Below are positions 9,705 to 17,523 of a stretch of DNA of 64,000 nucleotides, one piece after another; the stretch's first letter is position 1; every line of letters begins with the position of its first letter. This DNA comes from Opitutaceae bacterium EW11 (GTDB taxonomy: Bacteria > Verrucomicrobiota > Verrucomicrobiia > Opitutales > Opitutaceae), in the NCBI GenBank assembly GCA_003054665.1, contig QAYY01000014.1:93152-157151 (forward strand). Reading direction: 5' to 3'. The position numbers were made by a program, and so were the translations under genes. The notes beneath the pieces were generated by a model. That model made no database searches, was not told the origin of the DNA, and saw only the letters and a program-made list of their open reading frames with translations.

Positions 9705-10217
9705 ATGTCCCTATCGCTTCATATCGGTTCGTCGGCGCCGCGAATGCGGCGCGACAATTTTGGTGAAATGAGTCCAGCGTTCCTCTTGCTTGATACGCGA
9801 CTGCGTGTTGTGCGATGGAATCGGGCTGCAACCGCGCTGCTGCGTCACTGTGCCTATCCAAGCCCGTACACCAAGGCACCGCTACCGGAAGAGTTCTGCC
9901 ACGCTTGCCGCCTGGCGATCGCTCAGTCCAAACCGCAGCTATTTTCCTCGGGTAGTTTGACCGCGAAAATCCTGCCACTACCGGATATCGAGAGGCAGAC
10001 GGAACGCGTGAAGCTCTGCGTTTTGTTGAGCGGCACGCATATGCTATCTCCGAGCGAGTTCATAGTTATCGCGCTCATCGCGCGAGGACTTCGAAACAAA
10101 GAGATTGCGGCTCTAAGAAGTACGGGGAAGGAGACGGTCAAAACGCATGTGCGACAGATTCTTGCGAAACTGGGTGTGAAATCCCGATCCAAGGTCGCCG
10201 CAATATTTTCCCAGTAG
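9705..10217 (+). CDS. LuxR-type regulator, short PAS-like form
   Basis: A 170-residue regulator with the same plan as the one at 3366-4019 but shorter. The N-terminal part (MSPAFLLLDTRLRVVRWNRA) matches the PAS-like start of that protein (GGAALDAHGRVLFCNRE). The C-terminal 65 residues are a LuxR/GerE helix-turn-helix (LSPSEFIVIALIARGLRNKE, ETVKTHVRQILAKLGVKSRS). A GTG at 9687 is an alternative start. It lies 250 bp upstream of the tnsA-like gene in the same direction, so it is a good candidate for control of the transposition genes. Binding to the dyad at 10380 is possible but not shown. Confidence 0.75.
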   Translation: MSLSLHIGSSAPRMRRDNFGEMSPAFLLLDTRLRVVRWNRAATALLRHCAYPSPYTKAPLPEEFCHACRLAIAQSKPQLFSSGSLTAKILPLPDIERQTERVKLCVLLSGTHMLSPSEFIVIALIARGLRNKEIAALRSTGKETVKTHVRQILAKLGVKSRSKVAAIFSQ

Positions 10218-10379
10218 CTCTTTCAGGAGCACAGCGGCGATCAAGGTGCCTGTTCGAAGCACCGCGTAAGGACGCCGTAGGTGAACGATAGACCCTCGGC
10301 GGCGCCCATCTTAAGCGCGAAATCCTAGTAAAACTGTGGACGATGTTCCGGAAAGGTACCGTTTTATGACGCAACTATG

Positions 10380-10400
10380 GATGTGTCAGGATGACACATC
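10380..10400. promoter_or_regulatory. Operator-like dyad upstream of tnsA
   Basis: GATGTGTCA-N3-TGACACATC is a perfect inverted repeat 67 bp upstream of the ATG at 10468. Its core TGTCA-N3-TGACA is identical in form to the dyad at 4028-4040 between the luxR- and xre-type genes. A TATATA stretch at 10456 may be part of a promoter. Confidence 0.6.
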
Positions 10401-10467
10401 ATAGCTGGTGAACCTGCCCGACATATCGTGTGGTCGCGCGGCTGTATCCAGCGTTATATACCATACA

Positions 10468-11197
10468 ATGAATAACACAACAGATATGACAAACAGTCGG
10501 AGCGTCTTTTTCCGATACGGTTCGTTCCTTCAAAAGCGGCCGGTAAATTTGCGGGGCTACCGACCGACATATTTCAGCCCCACCAACTGTCGTTGGGTGA
10601 GCGCGCCCTCACTGGCGCACTACAACCGTGGACTGGAGCTGGAGTTCGGCAACGTCGATCAATACGAGCTCGCCAACTATCGGGTGTGCGTCGCTGCCGA
10701 ACGAGGACTTGCGAAGGGAGTCCTAGACTGTTGGGTTGCGCGAGGGAAAACCGAGTGGGTGGAGACGTTTGCTACCGGCGGCGATCCAGAGATCAATGAG
10801 TCCCCCCGGACTGAGCGGCTTTGCGCCACGGAAGTGGTGCGCCGTGCGCGGAGTCTCTCATAAGTTTGTTTCAAGGGGGCCACTGGCCCGGCGAACGACG
10901 CTGCGGGAAAGCCGCCGAAGAATCGTCGGCGCTTACAAGGCGGAACTCTACAGCTCACGGACCGCTGAGGTTCGGCGTTGGTCGGTTCATCTTCTCGAGC
11001 ACCTTCAATCCGCTGGGACCTGTACGGTTTCGCAATTGCTGAAGCTGTGTCAGACGTCTGTGCCAGGCGAACTGGCGAGCATGGCCGTTTGCGAGCTTAT
11101 CCGCACTGGGAAAGCAGATGCCGGACTCGCGGATCGGCCATACGACGCCGCATCAAGCCTGAAGGTCTCGCGCGGGATTTTACCAGCCGTCAAATGA
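10468..11197 (+). pseudogene. tnsA: TnsA-like endonuclease, split by a +1 frameshift
   Basis: Two frames together make one protein. Frame 1 runs from ATG 10468 to TAA 10861-10863. It carries a region similar in layout to TnsA N-terminal nuclease domains (SAPSLAHYNRGLELEFGNVD, then GVLDCWVARG and KTEWVETFA, where TnsA has PDF... and EVK). Continuing +1 from 10862 gives KFVSRGPLARRTTLRESRRR and a winged-helix-like tail (TCTVSQLLKLCQ) ending at 11197. The expected first Glu and the Lys of the E-x-K pair are not seen, so catalysis is doubtful. The 3' end overlaps the tnsB start (ATGA, 11194-11197), which argues that both frames belong to one gene. The join (GGAG, four bases, UCA UAA) could be a programmed shift, a mutation or a sequencing error. 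Confidence 0.55.
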
Positions 11198-13083
11198 GCC
11201 CCAGGTCCCTCGATTCGACGCGGCTCGACTGGAGAAAGTGGCCCGACGTTAACACCGCCGAGATGGATGAGTTCGAAAGGAAGTATTTTCTCTGTCGAAA
11301 GCACGCACTGTGCATGTACGTCGATGGGCACCCAACCGCCAGTATAGCGGCGGCGACCGGCATTCCGCGGCAGCACCTTTCAGTTCTGCTGGGCAAAGCC
11401 ATGGACATTCACCATGACGGCCATATCTTCGGCTTTCGCGCCTGTCGCTACTATGCGCGGGTCAAGCGTTACAAGCGGCAGATGCGGCCGCCCCGGCCTG
11501 GCACAAAATTTGGCTATGCGGGCGCTCTCCAGCAACTACTCGAAGCCTATCCAGCCATCGCCCGCGGCTTCCGGCAATTCGTGATGGGCGCTAGCCCCGA
11601 AAAAATCGCGCGACTCAGCCAGGCAAGGCTGAACAAGAAGTTCGAGGAACTGTGTCGAACGGAGGGGCTTACCGAGGCTGTCTACCCGATGAATTTGCCG
11701 TTTGGGGCTCTATCCTCGGTGGTGCGGCTGGTCAAACGTTGGATAATGGAAGAGGCGCAGCGCTTCGCAGCCATACGTGGAGGTGCCCGCGCGGCTAGGA
11801 AGTTCGGCAGCGGAGTGCGGGAACCTCGAGCCCGACTTGCCACGTACCAGAGGGTCGAATTCGACGGGCACCTGATCGATGGGTTCTTCACGATCCGCGT
11901 GGTCAATCCGGACGGGCTGGAGGCCACGCTTACCTTGGAACGCATTTGGTTACTGCTCGTCCGTGAATGCGCAACTGGCGCAATCCTCGGATACCACTTG
12001 GTGTTGCGAAGGGAATACTCGGCCGAGGACGTTCTCACATGTATTGAGAACGCGATCCGGCCGTGGACGCGAAAGACGCTAACCATCCCCTCCCTTGAGT
12101 ATCCGCCGGGCGCGGGATTACCGAGCGGCTCAATTCCCTCGCTCTCTTGGGCGGTCTGGCAGGAACTCACTTTCGACAATGCTGCTGCCCACGGAAAATC
12201 GATCGGTTCTTGGGTGTGGGATACCGTCGCAAAGCAGATAGGGTGCGTCATTGACCCCGGTCCAGTGGCAACCCCGGATTCGCGCCTTATCGAGGGTCTG
12301 TTCCGTAACTTGACGGGAAATGGATTCCAAACGCTGCCGGGCACAACCGGCAAAGGCCCCGGGGATCCCCGGTGCGCCAATCCCGAAAAGGAGGCGCTCG
12401 CATATGACGTCTCTCTCGATGAGATAGAAGAGGTTTTGGACGTCTACTTAGCGGACTTTAACGCGCGCCCCACCCAAACAACCTACGGGCGATCACCCCT
12501 TTCGGCGCTCGAATATTCTCTCGGCCAAGGCACCGAGAGCATTAGTCACATCCCGGAAAACAAACGTGAGGATTTCTGCCTTACCCGGCAAACAAGACGA
12601 GTGTTCATACGGGGACCGCTCGAGAAAGGTTACCCACTGCATGTCAACTTCATGCATGTCCCATATACGAGCGCACAACTCTCCGGAGCGGCGGCGCTCG
12701 AGAACACGTGGATGCTCGCCGATATAAATACCAGGGATCTGCGTACGATTCGTTTATCGCTTCCTAACGGGGATCACTACGGCGTCATTACCGCCACGCG
12801 CGGCTGGGGCGTCACAAAGCATGATCAGCGGGTTCGCGGGGCGATTTTCGATCTCGTGCGTAAGGGCAAGATGTTCCTACGAGACCGCGACGACCCCATC
12901 GAAGTGTACCTCCGGCACCTTGAGGAGAAGAAGTCACTTAGGGTGAAACGTAAGCGTAACATGCTGGCTCATACGAGGCGCGCCGCAGAGCGGCCGCTGT
13001 GTGACCCGATCGCCCCCGCCAAGTTGATGCCAAAGAAGCTGGCGCCGATCCGCCCACGTAAACCGAACGCCGACTCAGGCTGA
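11194..13083 (+). CDS. tnsB: TnsB-like DDE transposase
   Basis: A 629-residue transposase of the TnsB/TniA/Mu type, which binds the transposon ends and joins 3' ends to target DNA. Residues 45-100 are helix-turn-helix-like (ASIAAATGIPRQHLSVLLGK). The rve/RNase H-like core carries Asp224 (VEFDGHLIDG), Asp328 (LTFDNAAAHG) and Glu367 (DSRLIEGLFRN), the complete DDE triad. A beta-barrel-like region and a basic C-terminal tail (KSLRVKRKRN, later MPKKLAPIRPRKP) follow, the usual place for contacts with the TnsC partner. ATG 11194 is favoured because it overlaps the tnsA-like stop as ATGA. Next come tnsC and tniQ, so this is the core of a Tn7-like module. Confidence 0.9.
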   Translation: MSPRSLDSTRLDWRKWPDVNTAEMDEFERKYFLCRKHALCMYVDGHPTASIAAATGIPRQHLSVLLGKAMDIHHDGHIFGFRACRYYARVKRYKRQMRPPRPGTKFGYAGALQQLLEAYPAIARGFRQFVMGASPEKIARLSQARLNKKFEELCRTEGLTEAVYPMNLPFGALSSVVRLVKRWIMEEAQRFAAIRGGARAARKFGSGVREPRARLATYQRVEFDGHLIDGFFTIRVVNPDGLEATLTLERIWLLLVRECATGAILGYHLVLRREYSAEDVLTCIENAIRPWTRKTLTIPSLEYPPGAGLPSGSIPSLSWAVWQELTFDNAAAHGKSIGSWVWDTVAKQIGCVIDPGPVATPDSRLIEGLFRNLTGNGFQTLPGTTGKGPGDPRCANPEKEALAYDVSLDEIEEVLDVYLADFNARPTQTTYGRSPLSALEYSLGQGTESISHIPENKREDFCLTRQTRRVFIRGPLEKGYPLHVNFMHVPYTSAQLSGAAALENTWMLADINTRDLRTIRLSLPNGDHYGVITATRGWGVTKHDQRVRGAIFDLVRKGKMFLRDRDDPIEVYLRHLEEKKSLRVKRKRNMLAHTRRAAERPLCDPIAPAKLMPKKLAPIRPRKPNADSG

Positions 13084-13095
13084 GTAGAAAGCTCT

Positions 13096-13400
13096 ATGCA
13101 CGACCCGAACCACTCCATGGGAAACAAGCCTAGCGATCCTCCGCCCCAACCGCCACTTTTTCCGAACTTCCAGCATCCGATCGAACTCGACGACAATATG
13201 GTCCAAACGAGTTTGGCACTCACGTCGGTTGTTGTGCCCGCGTTGGCGCGAAACGCAACCGGATCCATTCTATACGGCAGCGAACGTCGCGGGAAATCGG
13301 CTGCTACTACACATCTTCCCATCGAATTCTGCTAAAGCTTCCCCGGACTAGCAACGTACACGATCGTATGCCCACGGTCCTGAAGTCGATGGTGTCGGCC
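13096..13400 (+). pseudogene. Decayed N-terminal copy of tnsC
   Basis: The first 79 codons (ATG 13096, stop at 13333) align with the start of the intact tnsC at 13511: both have a Pro-rich leader, HP-[IV]-EL, ARNATG-[SN]-IL and a Walker A motif (GSERRGKS here, GNQRHGKS there). After the stop, nucleotide similarity continues out of frame (TTCCCCGGA, then CGTACACGATC), so it is a degraded remnant, not a short gene. The two copies are clearly diverged, so this is either an old tandem duplication or a fragment of a related transposon. Confidence 0.75.
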
Positions 13401-13510
13401 GCTGTGTTACCCGATTACTCACATAATGAAAAGGCAATGCAAGCTGCCGCCGATCGGGCCACATAATCTGCGCGCCTAACAATATATCTGCGCATGACTC
13501 AATTCCCTCC

Positions 13511-14548
13511 ATGAAGAAAAAATCCAAAGATACCCCGGCCCCTCAGCCACCTCCCCCGGGCTCGCCGAATGGCCAGCATCCGGTCGAGCTCGGTCATTAT
13601 ACTATCACCACCCCTATGCTTTCGGCCCTAACACCGATCGTTGTGCGCTGGGTCGCGCGAAACGCGACCGGGAACATCCTGCGTGGCAACCAGCGTCACG
13701 GGAAATCGCACGCCTGTCCGTATTTCTCCGGCAAACTCAGCGAGAAATTCCCCGGCATACTCACGTACACGATCATCTGCCGCACGGCCCTAAAGCCGAC
13801 AGAACGGGCGTTCTTCGAACGGCTATTAGAGGCAACGCATCACCTTGACCCGAGCCGGGGTACAGCCTCGGCGATGCGCAACCGCCTTACGGGATTTCTT
13901 GTCGAGGAGGTGCGACGTTCGAATCAGAACCGGATCGTGCTCTTCATCGACGAAGCACAAAAGTTACTAGAGACGCACTACGACTGGCTCATCGATCTCC
14001 ACAACGAACTGCGGTTGGTGCACGTGGACATGACTGTGATTCTCGTCGGACAAAACGAACTGATCGATCAGCGAAGCGACTACAAAGCACGGCGAAAAAA
14101 CCACATTTTTGGTCGCTTCATGCGTGAAGAATACGAATTGGCACCGATCCGGACCAAAGCGGAACTCGCCGAGTGTCTGAAGAAGTTCGACGACCCCAAA
14201 GCATGCTGCTGGCCAGAAGGCAGCGGAATCTGCTACACGGCACACTTTTTCAAAGAAGCGTACGCGGCGGGTTGGCGATTGGCGAACATCGCAGACGTTC
14301 TTTGGGAATCTTTTGATGAAGTCAGGGTCCGAAATGGAGTATCCCAGGCGCGGCTCGAAATCGCACTCGAAGACTTCTTCCTCACCATTAAGACGTTCCT
14401 CATTGAGGTCGGCAGGCGCAAATCCACGGATCCTGACGTCAAGAAGGAAGAGCTGATGCCAATGATCGTGGAAGCCGGCTTTGGCAGCGCAGAGCTTCCT
14501 CCTGAAGATCCGGGCGAGGACTCGGACGACGATCCGGATGAAAGCTGA
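13511..14548 (+). CDS. tnsC: TnsC-like AAA+ ATPase
   Basis: A 345-residue AAA+ regulator of Tn7-like transposition, which links target choice (TniQ/TnsD) to the TnsB transposase through ATP-dependent filaments on DNA. Walker A is GNQRHGKS at residues 59-66. Walker B is VLFIDEAQ with Asp147 and Glu148. The sensor-1-like segment MTVILVGQNEL follows, then the arginine-rich HIFGRFMREEYEL. The C-terminus is very acidic (EDPGEDSDDDPDES). The Pro-rich leader (residues 8-18) is shared with the broken copy just upstream. The last 11 bp overlap tniQ, so the two are co-translated. Length and motifs indicate an intact gene. Confidence 0.88.
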   Translation: MKKKSKDTPAPQPPPPGSPNGQHPVELGHYTITTPMLSALTPIVVRWVARNATGNILRGNQRHGKSHACPYFSGKLSEKFPGILTYTIICRTALKPTERAFFERLLEATHHLDPSRGTASAMRNRLTGFLVEEVRRSNQNRIVLFIDEAQKLLETHYDWLIDLHNELRLVHVDMTVILVGQNELIDQRSDYKARRKNHIFGRFMREEYELAPIRTKAELAECLKKFDDPKACCWPEGSGICYTAHFFKEAYAAGWRLANIADVLWESFDEVRVRNGVSQARLEIALEDFFLTIKTFLIEVGRRKSTDPDVKKEELMPMIVEAGFGSAELPPEDPGEDSDDDPDES

Positions 14549-15920
14549 CCTGCGCGTATGTTGGCCGCGAGACTGGTTCCAACCCCACGAGTCGCTCTGG
14601 TCCATCTTCTGGAAACTCGGCCTCGCCAATGCGACGTCTCCAGAACTCCTAGCCCGACATTTTGCCGCCACTGCCGAGGACGCTCGTGCCCGTCAGATAC
14701 GCCTTCCTCATCTACTTGCGGCGCGTCGCTTCGATTTGGAACGCTTGGCTCAGGCAGCGCGGATTCGTGTATCGGACTTAGGGGTGGTCGGCGTCGATCA
14801 GATCCTAGGTTTCGAGCATAGATTCCAGCAATGGTGGGTTTGGCAAACAGCACAGTTCTGCCCATGCTGTTTCGAGGAAGGATTCCATTCCGTCGTGTTC
14901 CAGTTGCGCGGGGTTTGTCGGTGTCCCCGCCACCACGTTGCCCTCGTCTCGGCGTGTCCTGCGTGCAGCCAGCCTATCCCGCTAGGGTTCGGTTCAGGTG
15001 GGCGATTTATATGTGCAAAATGCGGTCATGCCATCGGCATGTTTGCAGCTCGTTCGACAATTCGGTCGAGTTGCGGGCCCGAGTTCGATGAGCTCATCGC
15101 GTGGGCAGGCAGGATTGCGACCGGTGACGCAGACAACCCAGCTTGCGTGATGAATCACGGCCTTTCCGATGCTCAGCCCAGTGGGCTTAGCCTGCACACC
15201 CCAGGGTATCATCGATCGAATCTTTTTCGTTACGCGGCCGAGTTTTATGACGGGACGCACTCATGCCCGGCGCCGTTCGCGCTGTCGGCAGAGAACTGCC
15301 CAGTGATTGTACAGCACCGCGCACGTATTTCCCGTCCGCGTCTCCGCGGCTCCGTAACCGCGCAACATGGTTACTTCCTCTTGCTGGCAAAGCACTATCT
15401 CCGCCTCTTACGCCGGTTCAGGCGTCGTATGCGGTCGCCAAGAAAGGTACATTCTGTCTTTCGATCCGCTTCAGACGCGCTTCGTCCAGGGGATTGGTGC
15501 TACCTTTTGGCTCGTGCTCTTTGGGAGGAGTGTTCGGTGTGGTCGCTCGCCGACTACTCGACAGTGCAAGGTAGGCTGAGCATCGCCGATTTGACAGAGC
15601 TTGGTGCGGCCCTTGATCGATCCGCCCAAAAGTACTTCAAATTGCCCGAACCAACCGGGAAAGGCCGACGGTGGAGCGACTGCACTTGGGCGAACCTTCA
15701 CGTGTGGACAGCGGCATTCATGCAAACCGTCCGGATCGTAGACGAGCACTTGGGCTGCGGACGCTCTCCGGACCACGTTGAATCTCAGGTCCGCGCCTTC
15801 GACTGCGAACGCCTTCCGGTCGTGCTGCTTCGCACGGGCGACAGCTCCAAAGAGAACGCTGACTTGTACATCTGGTCATTTCCAACAGCGCACGAGGTTG
15901 CGAATCGACGGTCGGAGTAA
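14538..15920 (+). CDS. tniQ: TniQ/TnsD-like target-selection protein
   Basis: A 460-residue protein of the TniQ/TnsD family, which picks the insertion site and recruits TnsC. The N-terminal part begins WPRDWFQPHESLWSIFWKLG, the typical TniQ opening. Cysteine/histidine pairs follow: CPCC (about residue 111), CRCPRHH and CPAC (about 128-146), and CAKC (about 161), which should bind zinc. The long C-terminal half (about 280 residues) is closer in size to sequence-specific TnsD than to short TniQ, suggesting recognition of a fixed DNA site. The start at 14538 overlaps tnsC. Nothing coding follows, only repeat-rich DNA at 16182-16360. Confidence 0.82.
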   Translation: MKADLRVCWPRDWFQPHESLWSIFWKLGLANATSPELLARHFAATAEDARARQIRLPHLLAARRFDLERLAQAARIRVSDLGVVGVDQILGFEHRFQQWWVWQTAQFCPCCFEEGFHSVVFQLRGVCRCPRHHVALVSACPACSQPIPLGFGSGGRFICAKCGHAIGMFAARSTIRSSCGPEFDELIAWAGRIATGDADNPACVMNHGLSDAQPSGLSLHTPGYHRSNLFRYAAEFYDGTHSCPAPFALSAENCPVIVQHRARISRPRLRGSVTAQHGYFLLLAKHYLRLLRRFRRRMRSPRKVHSVFRSASDALRPGDWCYLLARALWEECSVWSLADYSTVQGRLSIADLTELGAALDRSAQKYFKLPEPTGKGRRWSDCTWANLHVWTAAFMQTVRIVDEHLGCGRSPDHVESQVRAFDCERLPVVLLRTGDSSKENADLYIWSFPTAHEVANRRSE

Positions 15921-16181
15921 CTCGACAGCCCCCCGGTCCGACGGCCAAGTTCCCGCCGAAGAGCAGTCTATCCGCGATAAGCACAGGGCCGCGACTCGCG
16001 GTAGGATGCTGCCGGTTGCGCGTATGACTGGCATACCGCGGCCACTATGAGAGCCGCGCGTTGGCCGTGCCGTTTACGACGGGCACATCAAGGATAACCG
16101 CAGTCTGACGTACTGGGCCGCCAGCTTGCCCGAGTCCTCCACGTGCCCACCCTCTTTTCCCAGCCCTACCTGGCGTTATCC
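15921..16181. other. Non-coding stretch after tniQ
   Basis: No gene recognised. It leads into the repeat cluster at 16182 and may be the sub-terminal part of the transposon. Confidence 0.4.
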
Positions 16182-16360
16182 TGTCACAACTTTTCTGCAC
16201 AGTGGCCGCACCGCGAATGTTGTGACGTTTTCGAGCACACTTGTAGCGACATTCCTTTAACCCATGTAGTGATCGATGTTTACCGATCGTTAGGCGCTCT
16301 GTTGCGATGTCACAACAATTGCGCCACTGTGCGTGTTCGGCCCGGTAATTGTTGCACGAT
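16182..16360. repeat. Clustered repeats resembling TnsB-binding sites (transposon end)
   Basis: TGTCACAAC occurs at 16182-16190 and 16308-16316, and its inverse GTTGTGAC at 16219-16226. A degenerate inverse (AATTGTTG) at 16347-16354 pairs with CAACAATT at 16313-16320. GCACAGTGGC (16197-16206) and GCCACTGTGC (16323-16332) are perfect inverse copies. Several short TGT-starting repeats in about 180 bp beside tniQ are what Tn7-like and Tn5053-like ends look like. I found no matching cluster on the left, so the other end is either outside the window, diverged or missed. Confidence 0.55.
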
Positions 16361-16817
16361 CTACGGGTAAACGTCGTCTGGTACGGCGATGGACGCTCCT
16401 CGTCGGCGTCCCTGCGGGCAGCGAGGTCAGTCGAGCAGCGGGCGCCAGTTCCTACCGACCGCGTATGCGTTCAGCAGAGCATACCCGGTCACCCGCGTCT
16501 TCCCCTTCCACATAGGTCGCACGAGGCGTTCAGCCGATTCGTTGGGACAACGTTCGTGTCGTGGTTTTCGGATACGCCGAGCGAGAACCGATCGCGCCAG
16601 ATCCGTTGCGTAGAGTTTTCGCACGGCGCGATGCTTGGCGCAGGGACCGCAGGTCCTCGCACCGCTGGTGCCACTTTGGTGGAGTGGCCGATCCGATATG
16701 TCTCGATGTCCAGGCCGTAACCTGGATTTAGCAATGCAACCGTTGCCCGCGGGGCAGATGAATGGCTTCTCGTCGTGCCATGCATCACAGGTCCCGACCG
16801 GACCTACATCGAATACC
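16361..16817. other. Non-coding stretch before the PEP-CTERM gene
   Basis: No convincing gene on either strand. It separates the transposon-end-like repeats from the PEP-CTERM gene and may contain the element border and the promoter of that gene. Confidence 0.4.
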
Positions 16818-17510
16818 ATGAACACGAAAAAACTGCTGCTGCTAGCACCTCTATGCCTCGCCACGTCTGTCTGGGCGCAACTCGTCTCGCTGCCCGCGTC
16901 GGATTCCGGATGGTATGACTCCTACGGATACCACGATACCGCCAACACGAGCTACGTCACCGGACAGGGTTATGACCTGACCCGAAGCTTCTTCGTCTTT
17001 GACCTGCCTACGTCGGCTTCGTCGGCAATCGGTGCTAGCCTCCGACTCTACAATCCAGCCTTTGGTTACGACTCTCCGGACAGCTCCGAAACGTTCTCCC
17101 TCTTCGAGGTCACCTCCGATCTGGACCAGTTGATGTCAGGGGCCGGTGGTTTGGCGGCTTTCCAGGATCTCGGTGATGGCGCCCTCCTCGGCAGCGTCGA
17201 CCTGACTCCGTCGAACAACGACGGCTGGATCACCATCTCGCTCAGTCCGGCCTTGCTCTCCCAACTCCAGGGCGGCGCGGGCCGGATCGCTCTCGGCGGC
17301 GCGCTGACGTCTCTCGATCCTTCGAACACGTTCTGGAACGAGCTCGTATTTGCGTTCTCGGACTCCGCGGAGCACGCGCCGACGCTGGACCTCCAGATCG
17401 CGGCCGTACCCGAGCCGTCGACCTATGCCCTCGGCGGCATCGTCCTGGCGGCCTTCGCGTTTCTGCACCGCCGCACGCGCAGATCGGCGCAAGTCTCCTC
17501 CAAAGCCTGA
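16818..17510 (+). CDS. PEP-CTERM anchored secreted protein
   Basis: A 230-residue exported protein. It has a Sec signal peptide (MNTKKLLLLAPLCLATSVWA, cut after Ala20) and a C-terminal PEP-CTERM sorting signal: VPEPSTYALGG, a hydrophobic stretch, and a basic end (HRRTRR). Such proteins are processed by exosortase and usually end up at the surface or in extracellular matrix. The middle (LTRSFFVFDLPTSASSAIGA, SLRLYN) resembles DNRLRE/CBM-like beta-sandwich modules seen in many PEP-CTERM proteins; no catalytic motif is visible. ATG 16818 is fixed by the signal peptide. It lies 13 bp before the nuclease gene, probably in one operon. Confidence 0.85.
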   Translation: MNTKKLLLLAPLCLATSVWAQLVSLPASDSGWYDSYGYHDTANTSYVTGQGYDLTRSFFVFDLPTSASSAIGASLRLYNPAFGYDSPDSSETFSLFEVTSDLDQLMSGAGGLAAFQDLGDGALLGSVDLTPSNNDGWITISLSPALLSQLQGGAGRIALGGALTSLDPSNTFWNELVFAFSDSAEHAPTLDLQIAAVPEPSTYALGGIVLAAFAFLHRRTRRSAQVSSKA

Positions 17511-17523
17511 AACCGTAACGCCC

